64,000 nucleotides of DNA from Tillandsia leiboldiana (GCA_029204045.2 CM055066.1:18052484-18116483), one strand, 5' to 3'; numbered from the stretch's first letter, positions 1 to 11,290 are shown. The notes: generated by a model not told the origin, from the sequence alone. Translations and numbers: made by a program.

Positions 1-389
1 TGTGTCTCACACCTTCGGGTGACTGTTTTTCAGGTCGAGCGGGTGTTGAGATGTTGGGACGAGTTGGTGAGATCACAAGATAGAGCTTGACCCTGGACAG
101 CCGATAAGATCAAGTATTTAATTATTTGTTGTATCAAGTGTAATGCAATGTAATTGAGAAGTTATTGATATTGTAATTTAATCTTGCTTAGTAGATGTAC
201 GTAGTTAGTACTCTGATTGTATGCCAAGTGAGCCGTGCATATATAGAAAAGGCTCAATCCCCAGTGGGATTGGGACTCTTCTATATATGTGGCGGTCTGT
301 TGCGCCCTGGCTGGTTTTAAACTCTGATTTAAAAAAAAAAAAAAAAAAAAAAAATTTTAGACGCTGATTTTTAAACTCGGGGCGTAACA
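1..389 (+). repeat. TR-GAG element A, 5' LTR (3' end only)
   Basis: The window opens inside this LTR. It matches 61354-61749 and 55285-55660, the LTR ends of the second TR-GAG element, and ends in GGGGCGTAACA just before a tRNA-iMet primer site. It contains an A-tract (330-354) and a long hairpin (238-289). The beginning of the LTR lies outside the window. Confidence 0.85.
238..289 (+). other. U5-end hairpin (hairpin II), element A
   Basis: Outer arms CATATATAGAA (238-248) and TTCTATATATG (279-289) pair perfectly over 11 bp. An inner stem CAATCCC (255-261) / GGGATTG (266-272) closes a 4-nt loop. It is followed by TGGCGGTCTGTTG, the block that follows the equivalent hairpin in the other gypsy families here. 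Confidence 0.8.
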
Positions 390-396
390 GATTAGA

Positions 397-408
397 TGGT
401 ATCAGAGC
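397..408 (+). promoter_or_regulatory. Primer-binding site, element A
   Basis: TGGTATCAGAGC, complementary to the 3' end of initiator-methionine tRNA, lies 7 nt after the LTR end. It is where minus-strand DNA synthesis would start. Confidence 0.9.
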
Positions 409-565
409 AATAGGAAACGCAATGTCTAAGTTTGGCTAGGAACGAACCCTAGGATGACCTGTGTCACGAGAGAGAGCGTTGGGAAGTGTTCTAAGTCTGA
501 TAGGTCAAAACAGAAGTTGTGGGTCGATTGTACTAAAATAAATAAAATTATTAAGTGTTGCAGTT

Positions 566-1945
566 ATGGCTCGCACGCGGCGTGGTGCTGGTGGTGGACG
601 AGGGACTGGCATGGGTCGGGGGGCTGCCCAAGCAACTGCTGAAAGTGGGGGCCCAGAGATCTCCGACAGAATGCAAAGATTTGAGGACCAGTTGGCTCAA
701 ATGGCTACAATGATACAGCAGTACATGCAGCGGGAGGCCAGTGTTCATGCTGCACCCGCACCACCTGTAGCACCAGCCGAGGAACTTCCTGTTCCTCCTG
801 CACCAGTACCTTCGGCTGAATCGGCTACATCTGTAGCCGTTGCTGCAACTGTTGATGCTCCCGGGGTGGCAGGGGGTAACAATCCTAACAGTCCTGCGGC
901 CCTAGAAGCTGCTAGAGCAGCATACAGGGTAGAGAGATCAAGAGTCAGGGGTGTTCTGCGGGATTGTAATAAATTCAAACCCCAAGAAGTCACAGGCTGT
1001 GAAAAGGACCCCTGGGCTCTTGAAGAATGGCAAAATCACATGGAAAAGCTGTTTAGAGATTTGGACACTGAGGAGCAAGACAAGGTGGCACTGGGGGTAC
1101 ATTGCCTCGGTGTCAGCGCAAGCATGTGGTGGCTGCGCTACCAACGCCACAATTTTGCTCCTGAAGCCCCTAAGCCTACGTGGGAGCAATTTAGGGCGGC
1201 TCTGTATCACCGCTACCTAAAAGAGACCGCACGAGAGGCTTTAGAGCGGGACTTGGAAAACATGCGTCAAGGAGACCGCACTCTGAGGGAGTATGAAGAA
1301 GAATTTACAAAAATCGCTGACCTGGTACCACAAGCGGTGCAGGACGAGCGTCGCAAGGTTAGATTATTTACTCAGGGCCTGCGACCCGAAATTCGTCGTC
1401 AATTGTCTTCACATCTGATCACCGACTATGACGACTGTATCGAACGCTGCCTTGCCATTGAGGCTGAATTGGCAATCTCCCGGGCTGAGCGGGCAGCAAT
1501 GGATAAAGGAAAAGGGAAAAAGCGACTGTTTGCAGGAAATGGGGAAGGATCATCTGGATCAAATAGAAGACCCCCTAGACCCCCAGGAAACCGGAACCAA
1601 GCAAGTGGTTCTAGGGCCTTCAATCAACAACAAAGGGAAAGGCCTTGCGTCTTCTGCGGGGCAGATCATCGATCTGTCACTTGCGACCAGCGCCACGGAA
1701 GATGCTTTAATTGTGGTCAGCCTGGCCATATCTCTGCTAACTGCCCGCAGAGATCTGCTTCAAACCCACCAGCGTTGGCTATACCACCTCTTGCTGCCCG
1801 GCCTCCTGCATCAACCCAGAGCGTGGCTACCCCAAATCGTCTATCATCGCGCCAAACTGAGGGACCCCGCCAAGTGTCTGGTGGGCGGGTCTATGCGCTG
1901 ACCCAGCATGGCGAGCCATCGGGGGAAGGCCCATCGGGAGCCTGA
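566..1945 (+). CDS. gag: Gag protein of a gag-only gypsy (TR-GAG) element
   Basis: An intact 459-codon gag. The first ATG after the primer site opens with a basic, Gly-rich stretch (MARTRRGAGGG), then a short predicted helix and a Pro/Ala-rich linker (about residues 55-105). The retrotransposon gag core follows (about 145-300), with the WALEEWQNHMEKLF-type start and the EYEEEFTKIADLVP segment. Two cysteine clusters are near the end: CX2CX3HX4C from residue 361 and the zinc knuckle CFNCGQPGHISANC from residue 380. The ORF ends shortly after GRVYALTQ, a sequence that in Tekay/Del-type gypsy polyproteins leads into protease; here a stop and the 3' LTR follow, so PR, RT, RH and IN are absent. Gag would coat RNA and form particles; pol must come from another element. 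It is about 90% identical by eye to the gag at 55831-57219. Confidence 0.9.
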   Translation: MARTRRGAGGGRGTGMGRGAAQATAESGGPEISDRMQRFEDQLAQMATMIQQYMQREASVHAAPAPPVAPAEELPVPPAPVPSAESATSVAVAATVDAPGVAGGNNPNSPAALEAARAAYRVERSRVRGVLRDCNKFKPQEVTGCEKDPWALEEWQNHMEKLFRDLDTEEQDKVALGVHCLGVSASMWWLRYQRHNFAPEAPKPTWEQFRAALYHRYLKETAREALERDLENMRQGDRTLREYEEEFTKIADLVPQAVQDERRKVRLFTQGLRPEIRRQLSSHLITDYDDCIERCLAIEAELAISRAERAAMDKGKGKKRLFAGNGEGSSGSNRRPPRPPGNRNQASGSRAFNQQQRERPCVFCGADHRSVTCDQRHGRCFNCGQPGHISANCPQRSASNPPALAIPPLAARPPASTQSVATPNRLSSRQTEGPRQVSGGRVYALTQHGEPSGEGPSGA

Positions 1946-2069
1946 AGTATTGAAACAGTGATGTAATAAAATTAATACTTAGAAAACTGATGTTTTTGGT
2001 GTTTTAGAAAACTTTTAAAGTATGTTATGTTAAGTTTCAGGGACGAAACTTCCTAGAAGTTGTGGGTGA
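1946..2069 (+). other. gag-3' LTR spacer with decayed polypurine tract
   Basis: It has the gypsy pre-LTR signature CAGGGACGAAACTTCCT near 2038-2054. The tract beside the LTR (about 2055-2069, GAAGTTGTGGGTGA) is interrupted by pyrimidines, so it is a weak or altered PPT. The same form occurs in element 2 (about 57328-57342). Confidence 0.6.
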
Positions 2070-3799
2070 TGTAGTATTCCAGAATTTAAAAACCTCTGTT
2101 TGCTTTTAATTTGTCAATTTTGGCAAAAGAGGAGAGACAGTGGGCCAATAGTAGGCCCAGAAATGTTGACTTTTGATCGGGGTCTGATCTGGAAAATCCG
2201 AGATCACCATAGCGATCGTCTCGTCGAAACATAGAAGTTTCATATTCATATGTTTTCGATCCGACGGTCGGATCTTCCAGAAATCAGAAATCAAAAGCGG
2301 GCCCCGCGACTTAAAGTGAATAGTAACTCTCGAATTTTAATGTCCCTTTGATCACTAATGGCCAAACCATTGGCTAAAATTATAACATAGGGGCATTAGT
2401 AATGAACCCTAGCTAATTTTGACGTTCTGAACGCAATGGCACTGATGGTTTTCGCGTTTGGCGATCCGAGTGCATCGAAGTGCGTGCGTCGGTTTTCGAC
2501 ATACAGAACAAGATGGCCCGAGATTTCATACGAGCGCCAAATCAAACAAATAAATAGGCTATTTTGAAGGTCTTGACGAGCCGGACGTCCTGGCGAAGTC
2601 CGTTTTTCGTTTTGACGAGCGAAACGCCTCGAAAAGTGTGAAATACGGCAAAAAGTGCTGTATTTTGCAGAAAAATCCGCAATTTCTGCTTCGAAAAGCA
2701 TGCGGCTTATATATTAGGGACTAATCTGTGAGGGGGTCAATTTTGTAAAGGACTTTTGTTCAAATATTAAAAGAATGAAGGACTTTTTGTTATTTGAGCT
2801 TAAAACACACATATTACACGTGAGGAAGTATACCCATGACCCTAGCCCTTTCCTCTTCGTAACCGAAGCATCCACCAGCCTCTTCAGCTCGCAACCGACG
2901 TGACCCCTCAGCTGCTGTAACCTCCGGCCGCTCGGGTCACCGGAGTTAAGGTGAGAAAGCTATAAATAGGATCTTCTCTTGAGTTCATGAAGCAGAGTTC
3001 AACCAAGAGCTTTAGGTTTAGCTAACCTTCTTCTGAGAGCTCCACTGTGAGGCCGCAACCAAGCTCTGGTGAACCCGACCCCAGCCGTCGCCGAGCGCCG
3101 CCGCAGCCACCTTCCTCTTTCTTCCTTACTCCGACGAAGTAGAAGGTTGGAACCAAGTTGCATCAAGATTGGTTTGGGAGTGCTGAGTGGTGTTCCCTGG
3201 TGTCTTTGGACCTTGCTGGAGGTTGCTGTGGCCGCGCGTGGAAGAGGGACCAAGATCCGGCTTCTTCCATCTTCTCCGATCTCGGCCAAGGTAAGGAACC
3301 CCAAACCAAAGGTTGTTTGAACCCGGGACCTCTAGCAGTAGCCTCTATAGTCCCTAAGTATGCTCCCTACACAGCCTGAGCCCCCCATGCACGTTAGTTG
3401 GCCGACGGGGGAAGACTATTGCCGGAAACCTAATAATTCTTCATCTTGGTTGTTCTTTTCAACTACTGAACCAAAATGAACCAAATTTTGTGGAAAAATA
3501 CTGTTGGATATAAGGATTATTTCTGCAAAGTTTGGGAAAATATGGTGGAGTATTTACGAAGAAATTCGAAGCCCTAGTTTTCGGAAAAAAATTGCACCAC
3601 GGCCGAGCTTGTTGCTCCGGCGCCGCAGAGCCTCCCCAGCGCCGGCCACCAACCCAGAACTCTTCCTGGGTGTGAGAGGAGTGCACCCATGTATTTGCAT
3701 GGCACCCATGCAGCAAGAATAGAGCGCGGCCAAGATGGGTTCGAAATGGGATCTAATCGCGGCCGCCGGCGTTCCGGCCATCTCCGGCCGGGGAGGGTT
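2070..3799 (+). repeat. TR-GAG element A, 3' LTR (left part)
   Basis: Starts TGTAGTATTCC, matching TGTAGTAATCT at 57343. Homology to the 57343-61749 LTR is clear at 2070-2640 and 3180-3799, but the stretch between (about 2690-3060) is unrelated in the two elements. Element B interrupts it at 3800. The remainder is not seen and probably lies in the assembly gap. Confidence 0.8.
2961..2970 (+). promoter_or_regulatory. TATA box in element A LTR
   Basis: TATAAATAGG in an otherwise GC-balanced stretch, about 890 bp into the LTR. It predicts a U3/R boundary about 30 bp further on. The 3' LTR of element 2 has no counterpart in its replaced block. Confidence 0.6.
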
Positions 3800-3851
3800 T
3801 GTCACGCCCCGGGGTCGAAACTGCGACTCGGGCCCGCCAACAGATCCGCCA

Positions 3852-3872
3852 CCTATGCCAAATCCGCATAGG
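3852..3872 (-). other. Hairpin II, element B
   Basis: CCTATGC (3852-3858), 7-nt loop, GCATAGG (3866-3872). It sits about 50 bp from the LTR terminus next to the conserved GGCGGATCTGTTGGCG block (read on the minus strand). It is repeated unchanged in the other LTR at 11342-11362. Confidence 0.75.
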
Positions 3873-4316
3873 CGAAGCGTCCAACCTGCAAGAAAAGTAC
3901 TATAGCTAAACAGATATCAGAGCTATAAATAAAAATCTGCTGTATAACCAAAATCAATCACTGTACAACTGGAAATAAAACAACACTGTCCGCCTCCCAA
4001 AATAATAATAAAACAATATCCTCAAATACAAGCTCTGAACCCAACCGGGAGGTAACTCCAATAAATACAACAGTGTACAGTCTCTCAATACATAAAATAT
4101 CCTCACTACAACAGTCTCTCAAAAGAGGGAAACAAAACAACTAAACTACTGAAGATCTCCTCTGTAGGGGATACCGCTACTCTCCAACGACGGGTAGGGA
4201 TCTAGCTCGCGACTCCCTCGCCTCGATCAACAACCGCAGAATCAGTATCACCCGCTAAGACTCTGCAAAACAAAGGAGAGGAAGGAAAAAGGGGGTGAAA
4301 GACCCCCAAAGGGTGT

Positions 4317-4343
4317 GAGAACTACACCAAAAAGGGAGTTCTC
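4317..4343 (-). other. Hairpin I, element B
   Basis: GAGAACT (4317-4323) pairs with AGTTCTC (4337-4343). It is flanked by GGGTGT and AGTGGG, the context shared with C, D, E and TR-GAG 2. Confidence 0.65.
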
Positions 4344-6996
4344 AGTGGGTACCACCGCCAGACCTGACGGTCTGCCCACTAAGTCCTCAAGAGACATAAA
4401 CTAACCCAAGTCATAAGACTGAAATGAGTAAGCTGGAGACTCTCAACAGCTACCATGCTCCTATCTAAAGGCTAAAAGGGGAGAACCAAACAGTGGTATG
4501 CAACCACTAGCACATGAAGTGCACAATCGACCCAATCGAGCTGACTGCCACATCTGGTCCAGTCAAACCTGCGCCCACCTACAACCACCTCCCGCTGACG
4601 GGCAGGAATTACGTAGGGCGTCCAAACGGACTAACTCGCTATCGAGTAGTGGCTCATGCAGGCTATGGCCAAAATCCACGCTCTCTCTCTCAGAACGGAT
4701 AGAATCATGATTCTCAACCTCTCACACAGCGGTCAAAGTACTCTCAATGACACGGGACCACCGTCAACCAAATGGCTCTCAATAATACTAGCACTGATCT
4801 AAACTCAACTACCAGTCTGCACTCGGCCCCCAGGCACGAGTGTAACAATAAAAGTATTTGACCGAAATAAACCCAATCGAATGAACCGGTATAAAACCCG
4901 GTACTGCCTGCTCTGTCACAATTCTCCCGAACTCAGTATCTCCACTGTCCAAATGACCGGAACCCAACACGGTCTGACCGGAACCCAACACGGTCTAAAG
5001 CCTACTCCGGAGCGGCACTCGAGGGGAGCGACCCACACGAGTAAAGTATCCCTGTCATCAATAACACAAGTATCTCTATATAGCAGGACCAGATCATGAC
5101 TATGATCAAAGTGGGAAAGCCCAACCACTAAAGAAGACCCTCGTCCTCAATCAGACGCAAAAATACACAAATAGTGGGAAACCCCGTCCACTAGAGAAAT
5201 CTGATACCCAATCTGATGCATAAATAAATATCCGGTCAACCGCCCAAGTCCGCGGTCACCGCAAAACCCTACCAACCGCAATCCAGCACAACCCATCCCT
5301 GACACCAATGTCCCCGCTACACTACCCCAGACCCTTGCTCGCACCCGAGCAATATAGACCACCTGACTAACAAAGAAGGAGAAAGAAAAAGCATGGTTTC
5401 TCCTAAGTCAAGTTCCAAAAAGTAGTGCAGCAGTAAAAGATGGCCTAACTACAAGTCCATTCAAGCATGCTTTTGTCCTTGGAAAGAATAAAAGAGAGTA
5501 AAACATATGGTAGCAAAGCATACTGCAATATTCCCACTATGATATGCCAATCTCGCATCAATAGGCCACTGAATAAACATGTATGATCTCTATATCATCT
5601 AGTGTGGGATAAATATAATCTGTCTATCGCATGCTAAGTCTCTAGTTCAACAAGCATGTACAATTATCAGGGAAACATCAATCCACATGATCTAGGCCGT
5701 TTCCTTGCTTACCTCTTGCTCATAACGGTTGCACATTAAATTAGGCATGCTATCAATCATAGAGGGTGACATTCCCATAGGTAAGCTCATCTTAACCATA
5801 CATGAACATCCACTATTACATCTCCCATAAGGCATAAGATGCATATAAATTCTGTTATTCCCTCTAATAGTTGCAAGTACTAGTTTACCCACATGAAGCG
5901 CTTAAACCAAGGCAAACCTGAAGTCGGTGAAGTGGGTAGACGCTCACAGTCCAAAATCTGCCAAAATTACACCCTCGGTACATGTCGCGCGAGCCTTGGC
6001 TCCAAACAACTGAAAACACCCCTGAGTACAACAATTAAGGTCCAACATTACACTTTTATTCCAAAAATAATCCACATAAACAACATCAGAAAACAGTCCC
6101 GAAGACGTGCAGTTTTCACCTGCAGAAAGTGCCCAGAGAAATCCAATAAAAATATCACAGCAATCCTCGCGTCGATACCTTCGAAACGAGTACCCGCACG
6201 TCCAATTCCGAGCCCCGTAGGCCGAGTTACAAATTCCACAGTACAGGTGCGCAAAACCACACAGCAACATAACTGTAATTCCATTTACAGACAAGGGGAA
6301 GAACATATACCTTCGGGCAAAACTCAGAAAAATCCAAGAAAAATACTGTGATATTCCCTGCGTCGAGTAAATGAAAAAAGTGTATAAGCACGCTGTCAAA
6401 CGATGCCCGGTTGCGGAGATAACGCCGAAAGACCATGCCGCTGTCCAAAACTCCTTCACAGAAATGGGGTCACAGTAAACTCGAACAAACACCTCGAAAA
6501 GCGCGAAATGAGGGAAAGCTGAAAATACCAAGATCGTAGATCTGTCCATCACGGATCCAGCGGCGAAGAAATCACTCGAAAAGGTGGTCGGAGTAGGCCG
6601 GGGGAGCTCGCGCACCAAAACGCGACGAAGGGGAACCCAAATGGACGAGCGTCGCTCCGCGCCGAAGAAATGGAACCTCGATAAGCGTGCCACCAAAATT
6701 CTCAAATCTTTGCAGAAGGATGCAGCCAAGCTCGGGGATCATCTTTGCTGAAGTCACCCTGGCGAGAGGAGGCTCGAAAATGGCGGAAAAAGGTGAAAGA
6801 AGGAAGCTCGGATCGCTTTCATAGGCTGCAGAAACAAATCGAAAAATACCGAATAGGTCCCAATTTCCGGGCGCAGGGAACTTTCGGGCGCGCACTGTAG
6901 CAGCCCTAAAGATCACTGTAGCAGCCCGAAACTGCCCTGGGCCTCCACGTCGCCCGCCAAACAGGCGACAGCAATTCCAGACCAACCTCCGCACGA

Positions 6997-7255
6997 CACG
7001 TGGCTCGCTGCACAGCCGACACGTGGCACACACCCAGTCAACGCGTCGCTGCCACGCCCACGTGCGCGCTGTCAGCGCCGCCTGCGCCCCCCTGCCAGTC
7101 ACGCGCCTCGAGGCCACCCACACACACTCCGTGAACCGGGTCTACAGCACCGACAAATCATAAGCCGCCACGTGTCACCCTCCGGTCCACCGTACACCGC
7201 GCCCTTTTCCCGTGGACCGCGCCCCCGCGCCGGCCCAACTGGGATCCGCCACGTG
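6997..7255 (-). promoter_or_regulatory. G-box (CACGTG) cluster in element B U3
   Basis: CACGTG at 6997, 7020, 7069, 7169 and 7250; several sit in the ABRE-like context ACACGTGGC. They are about 490-750 bp into the minus-strand LTR. Element D has three and E one in the equivalent place. Confidence 0.5.
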
Positions 7256-7745
7256 GCCCGCGACCGGTGCACACCCCCCGCGGTGGACCACGCACCTGCC
7301 CGCGCCTGCCCGCGCCGCGCTCCGCCGCTGCCGCCGCTGCCCGTCGCCGCCGCCGTCGCCGGAAACACTGTTCCGGCCATGAACATTTATTTTACTGTAG
7401 CAACCTCCGAAAAATGCATGCAAATAGCCCATTTTGACCGTTTTCGCGCGCTGAGTCCAAATCCGGAGTCCGATTTGCCAAATTCCAACTCTAAAAATTG
7501 CCGAAGGCATCCGGAAGGGTGTTCCTTGGTCCAAACCTCGCGCTGAGTTCCTTTTTAATATCCATTGCGCGCGGAACCACTTCTAAACTTCCGACGGGGT
7601 CATCAGACTACTCTCGTGATCCATTTAACACACATAGTCCATCCCTAATGTCCAATTGGTGCACAAATCCCACCAACACGCCACATAGGCCTCCGGAAGC
7701 TGTAGATGAAACAGTGCTCCGTAAGTGGAGTTTCGGGTCTTCACA

Positions 7746-7780
7746 TCCTCCCCCACTAAAGAAAGTTTCGTCCTCGAAAC
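7746..7780 (-). other. Polypurine tract region, element B
   Basis: Minus-strand reading gives GTTTCGAGGACGAAACTTTC followed by a G-rich run ending GGGGGAGGA directly at the LTR. This is the pre-LTR signature of Del/Tekay-type gypsy elements. Confidence 0.8.
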
Positions 7781-10700
7781 TAGCTCAAATCCACCAAGAG
7801 TCACAAATACCACGGGTAGGTATCCATCAGTAACGCCTCCAGCTCCCAAAACATCACTCTCCCCGTGATTACTCCCCAACAACAACAACAACAAGTACGG
7901 CATGGCCCGATGTGCAATTCTCTCATCACTCGAGCCAGAATTCGCAACGGGCGTCCCTCGTACTCCAACAATCACAGATCTCTAAAGGGGCAAGTCAATC
8001 ACGGGCGAGGGATCCAAAAGCAAAACACTCCTGAGCTGAGACGTGAAACAACACAGAGCTCCATCAAGAGCTGGGGGAAACAGAATAACCATCCGTGCAA
8101 CACGCACCAAACCACCTCCTGGTGTCAATCTCAACAAGGCGACCCGAAGCATACCCACACATTCATCCAATGAAGAAAAGAATCCAATAAGCTGGGGTCT
8201 TCACTCGGTTACTTCCTGATCCAAAATCACCCGAGTGGCCTACTCAACCACGGGCTATCCTCAAAGGGATCCTCCAGAGACCACAATCTCATGCCACAAT
8301 TGGTCACTCAACATGCCAACATAACCCCAACAGACCCACGGGTCGAAGCCGATCTCTCAACTAATAAGGATACCCTGACGGGGACCAAACCGTCAGTGAA
8401 CGGGACTGAAAACTGACTCAAAAGGCGATCATAATGCTGATGCCCAAACCCGCGGTCAAAAATCCGAACCAGTAACGACAATCCGCGCAAATCCCACACA
8501 AAATGTTGAAAGCTGTAGGCTCCACTGATGCCACCTGGTAGAAACTGTAAACTGAAGCTGAAATCTTAATCTATCGCATGGCATAGAACGGAAATGCTGA
8601 GTAATCAACACCGATAGCCAAGCAGGCATGGCCTACGCCCAGGTATACCAATCAAAGCTGGAGGTAATAGACGTACTGAAAGGCTCAACTGTGGGATCCA
8701 AGCTGCCTGCAAAACAGCGGTTCGTCCTGCCTCAATACTCAAAGGGTTGGACTAATAACGTGTGGACCGAAAATCAACCTACGGTAACTCTACAGCCACA
8801 ATGGGAGGCATCACTAAACACACAAATCCATCTCCCAACACTGGAATTACTAGCACTGGCGCTGGTATCAGTCTCATTATCCATTGGCCATGCTTCCCCC
8901 GCCACTGCCAAGTCCAAGAAGCTCCTCACCTCAAGAATATATCTTGGTCTCAACCAATCTTGAATAACATCCATTTGGTCGGATTCCACCGCTGCTCTAA
9001 TGGCTAGAATAAGGCGACCCAAGAAGGTATGCTTCTGAAGCTACAACTTGTACCTCAATAACTTGGCATACCGCTTCATCCACACGGGCATGGTAGCACA
9101 TCCACAAGTGCTCCTCGTGCTCCAAGTCGCTTTGGGAGTAAATCAAAATATCCTCGGGAAACACTACTCCCAGTCCGTCCAAGCACAACTAGGACATACA
9201 ATTCCTCAGACCTTGAAGTCAACAGGGTATTCGTCATTCATTGGGCTCGCTATAAACTCATAATGCCCCCACCGTGTCCTGAACGCCATCTAGGCGAAGT
9301 CCTCGGCTGTCTAATTCCAAGTGGGTACTCGCATCATACACTAACTGCCGGAGTATAACTCCATCAGAAGTCCTAGATACCACCCGGACCTGTCTACACT
9401 CGAACCATAAAAGGACCCTCACATTCGTGTATCAACGACGTGGCATCACCACTGTATAAAACGGCGTGGCACTAGGTCAAACAGACCCCTCGATCCATCG
9501 GACCCTGCAACTGTGCCATCAGCTCTCTCAGCTCTACAGGCGATATCCAATGAGGTGCTGTCGAGGGTAGCGCGGTTCCTCGAACCACGTCAACCGCAAT
9601 CTCTATCTCCCTAACCGGCGGCATTACCAACAACTAAGGCGAAATCACACCCGGAAATCTCGTGGGCAACAGGGGTATCCCTGAGTCCCGGTGCCGCCGT
9701 AAGCACCTCTCACCCTGTCGCTAAAACCAGAGTGCTCTAACAATCTCAACAAGCAAGCCTCCTATTGTCCGCCTTGCCGAAGATCAAAGTCCTCTCTTTC
9801 CGCAGTCGAACATCCTGTGGCATTGTGCCCATCAATCTCAAGCATGGGGTCAAAACACCGAATTGCTACAATTTGCCAATGATTCTGCCAGTAACTCGCG
9901 GTCTCGGCCGCACTGGACATGATCCAAAAGCCTCCTCCACATGCACAACAACAACAGGAACCTGCACCTCAGTGCACGTGGTAACAAATCTGCCTCTAGC
10001 CATGCAAGAGTGGAACATGCTCTAACCCCGACTACTGTGGTGAAATCCCACCTGCGACACTCGATTCCACTACTGTGGCGCCCTCACAACCGGGCGGCAC
10101 AGATTCATCCGCTCAAAGCAAAGTGGTTGTTCGCTCAATCTGCCTGAAAATCAGGACTATCCACAAGGGAGCATGACCTCTGTCTCTGATCACATTGAGG
10201 CGACGAATAAGGTCCTCCGCAGAAAACAAATCCACGCTACCGCTGCGCCACTCTGATATAAAATACTGATGCTGCCTTCGGGGTCCACCCGATCTCTGGC
10301 ATCTCGGAAACTCGTTATCCTGGAAAAAAGAAATCAGAAATGCCTCTGCCGGCCGATCTGTCCTCCATCACCCGGCGCCAAGCGCCAAAATCCAGAACTC
10401 GCCTCTAGCGGCAGATCCCTATCCAAAGGAACTGCAACGCCCTGCTCCATATAACAATGCCTACTCCATCGAGGCGGTCAATTATCCATAACAGAGGGAC
10501 CAACTACGCTGAAAGGTATCTTGGCACGAACCACTCCCAGTCTCACATATCCTATGCGCCTCGTCCCTCGAAACCTGGAGCGCGCAGTTCAACAACTGCA
10601 TACACTCCCAAGCACAGGGAGGCTCTCAATTAATCACTCCATCAACACCAACCACGACTCTGCCTCCAAAGGCTCCAAAACTCAATCTTACGAGTCGGGG

Positions 10701-11270
10701 TGGTTCATCTGCCAAATCTGCTCAATAGATCGATCATGTCCACAGCTCCTCTGCCTGTCAACTATCCACCCTGCCTCGGTGCCTCGACACTAAAAATTGG
10801 CACAGAGGGGGTTACTCAGTGCTCCGACAACTGTGTCACCAAGACCAGCTGCTCACTCTGTCGCTGATAAGCCTCTGACAATCCTGTCATCTGGGTCCGG
10901 AGTTCTCTGACCTCAATCCGGGTATCCGGCCCAAAACCAACTGCTCAAGCTCAACTGCTATGACAGGATGCACACGGGTCAAAACCCAGCGTGGGGAGAC
11001 ACAGCCCGCACGACGAAACCACAAAACAACACAAAACAGCGCTCGACCCAATCCAGCGAAAGGTCTAAAGCATGTCACCCGTTCCACAGCATATGTTGTC
11101 TGCAGCCAACATAATCACTTAGGAGAATAAACATGCCACTCTCTTCCCGTCCTTGGGAGAGGTATAAAACTCAATCAGGACTCTCGCTAAAAATCACGAC
11201 TCTCACGAAGTCAACCAAGGGTCAAACCATAAGCCTAGGGTTTCTAAGTCCACCATGACCTACAACCTAG

Positions 11271-11282
11271 GCTCTGATACCA
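11271..11282 (-). promoter_or_regulatory. Primer-binding site, element B
   Basis: GCTCTGATACCA, the reverse complement of TGGTATCAGAGC, 8 nt from the LTR edge. Confidence 0.9.
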
Positions 11283-11290
11283 CTCTAATC

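Larger units (their letters stand above)
3800..7745 (-). repeat. Element B, 3' LTR
   Basis: From TGTCACGCCCC to ...TCTTCACA. Minus-strand U3 is at the right, with five CACGTG G-boxes at 6997-7255 and GGTCCACCGTACACC at about 7182. The U5 end is at the left with two hairpins (3852-3872, 4317-4343). ORFs here read on both strands with no recognisable domain, so I treat it as non-coding. Confidence 0.85.
7746..11290 (-). repeat. Element B interior, non-coding gag relic
   Basis: 3.5 kb with no ORF above about 110 codons and no RT, IN or RH motif in any frame that I could recognise. Blocks at about 10236-10800 are similar to 38450-38900 inside element D (for example CTACCGCTGCGCCACTCTGA), so both descend from one ancestor, probably a decayed gag. 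A host function is not supported. Confidence 0.65.

Noticed and set aside
5944..7123. Minus-strand ORFs of 183-261 codons in element B
   Set aside because: They lie in LTR U3, overlap other frames equally, show no domain, and are not preserved in the related element D.
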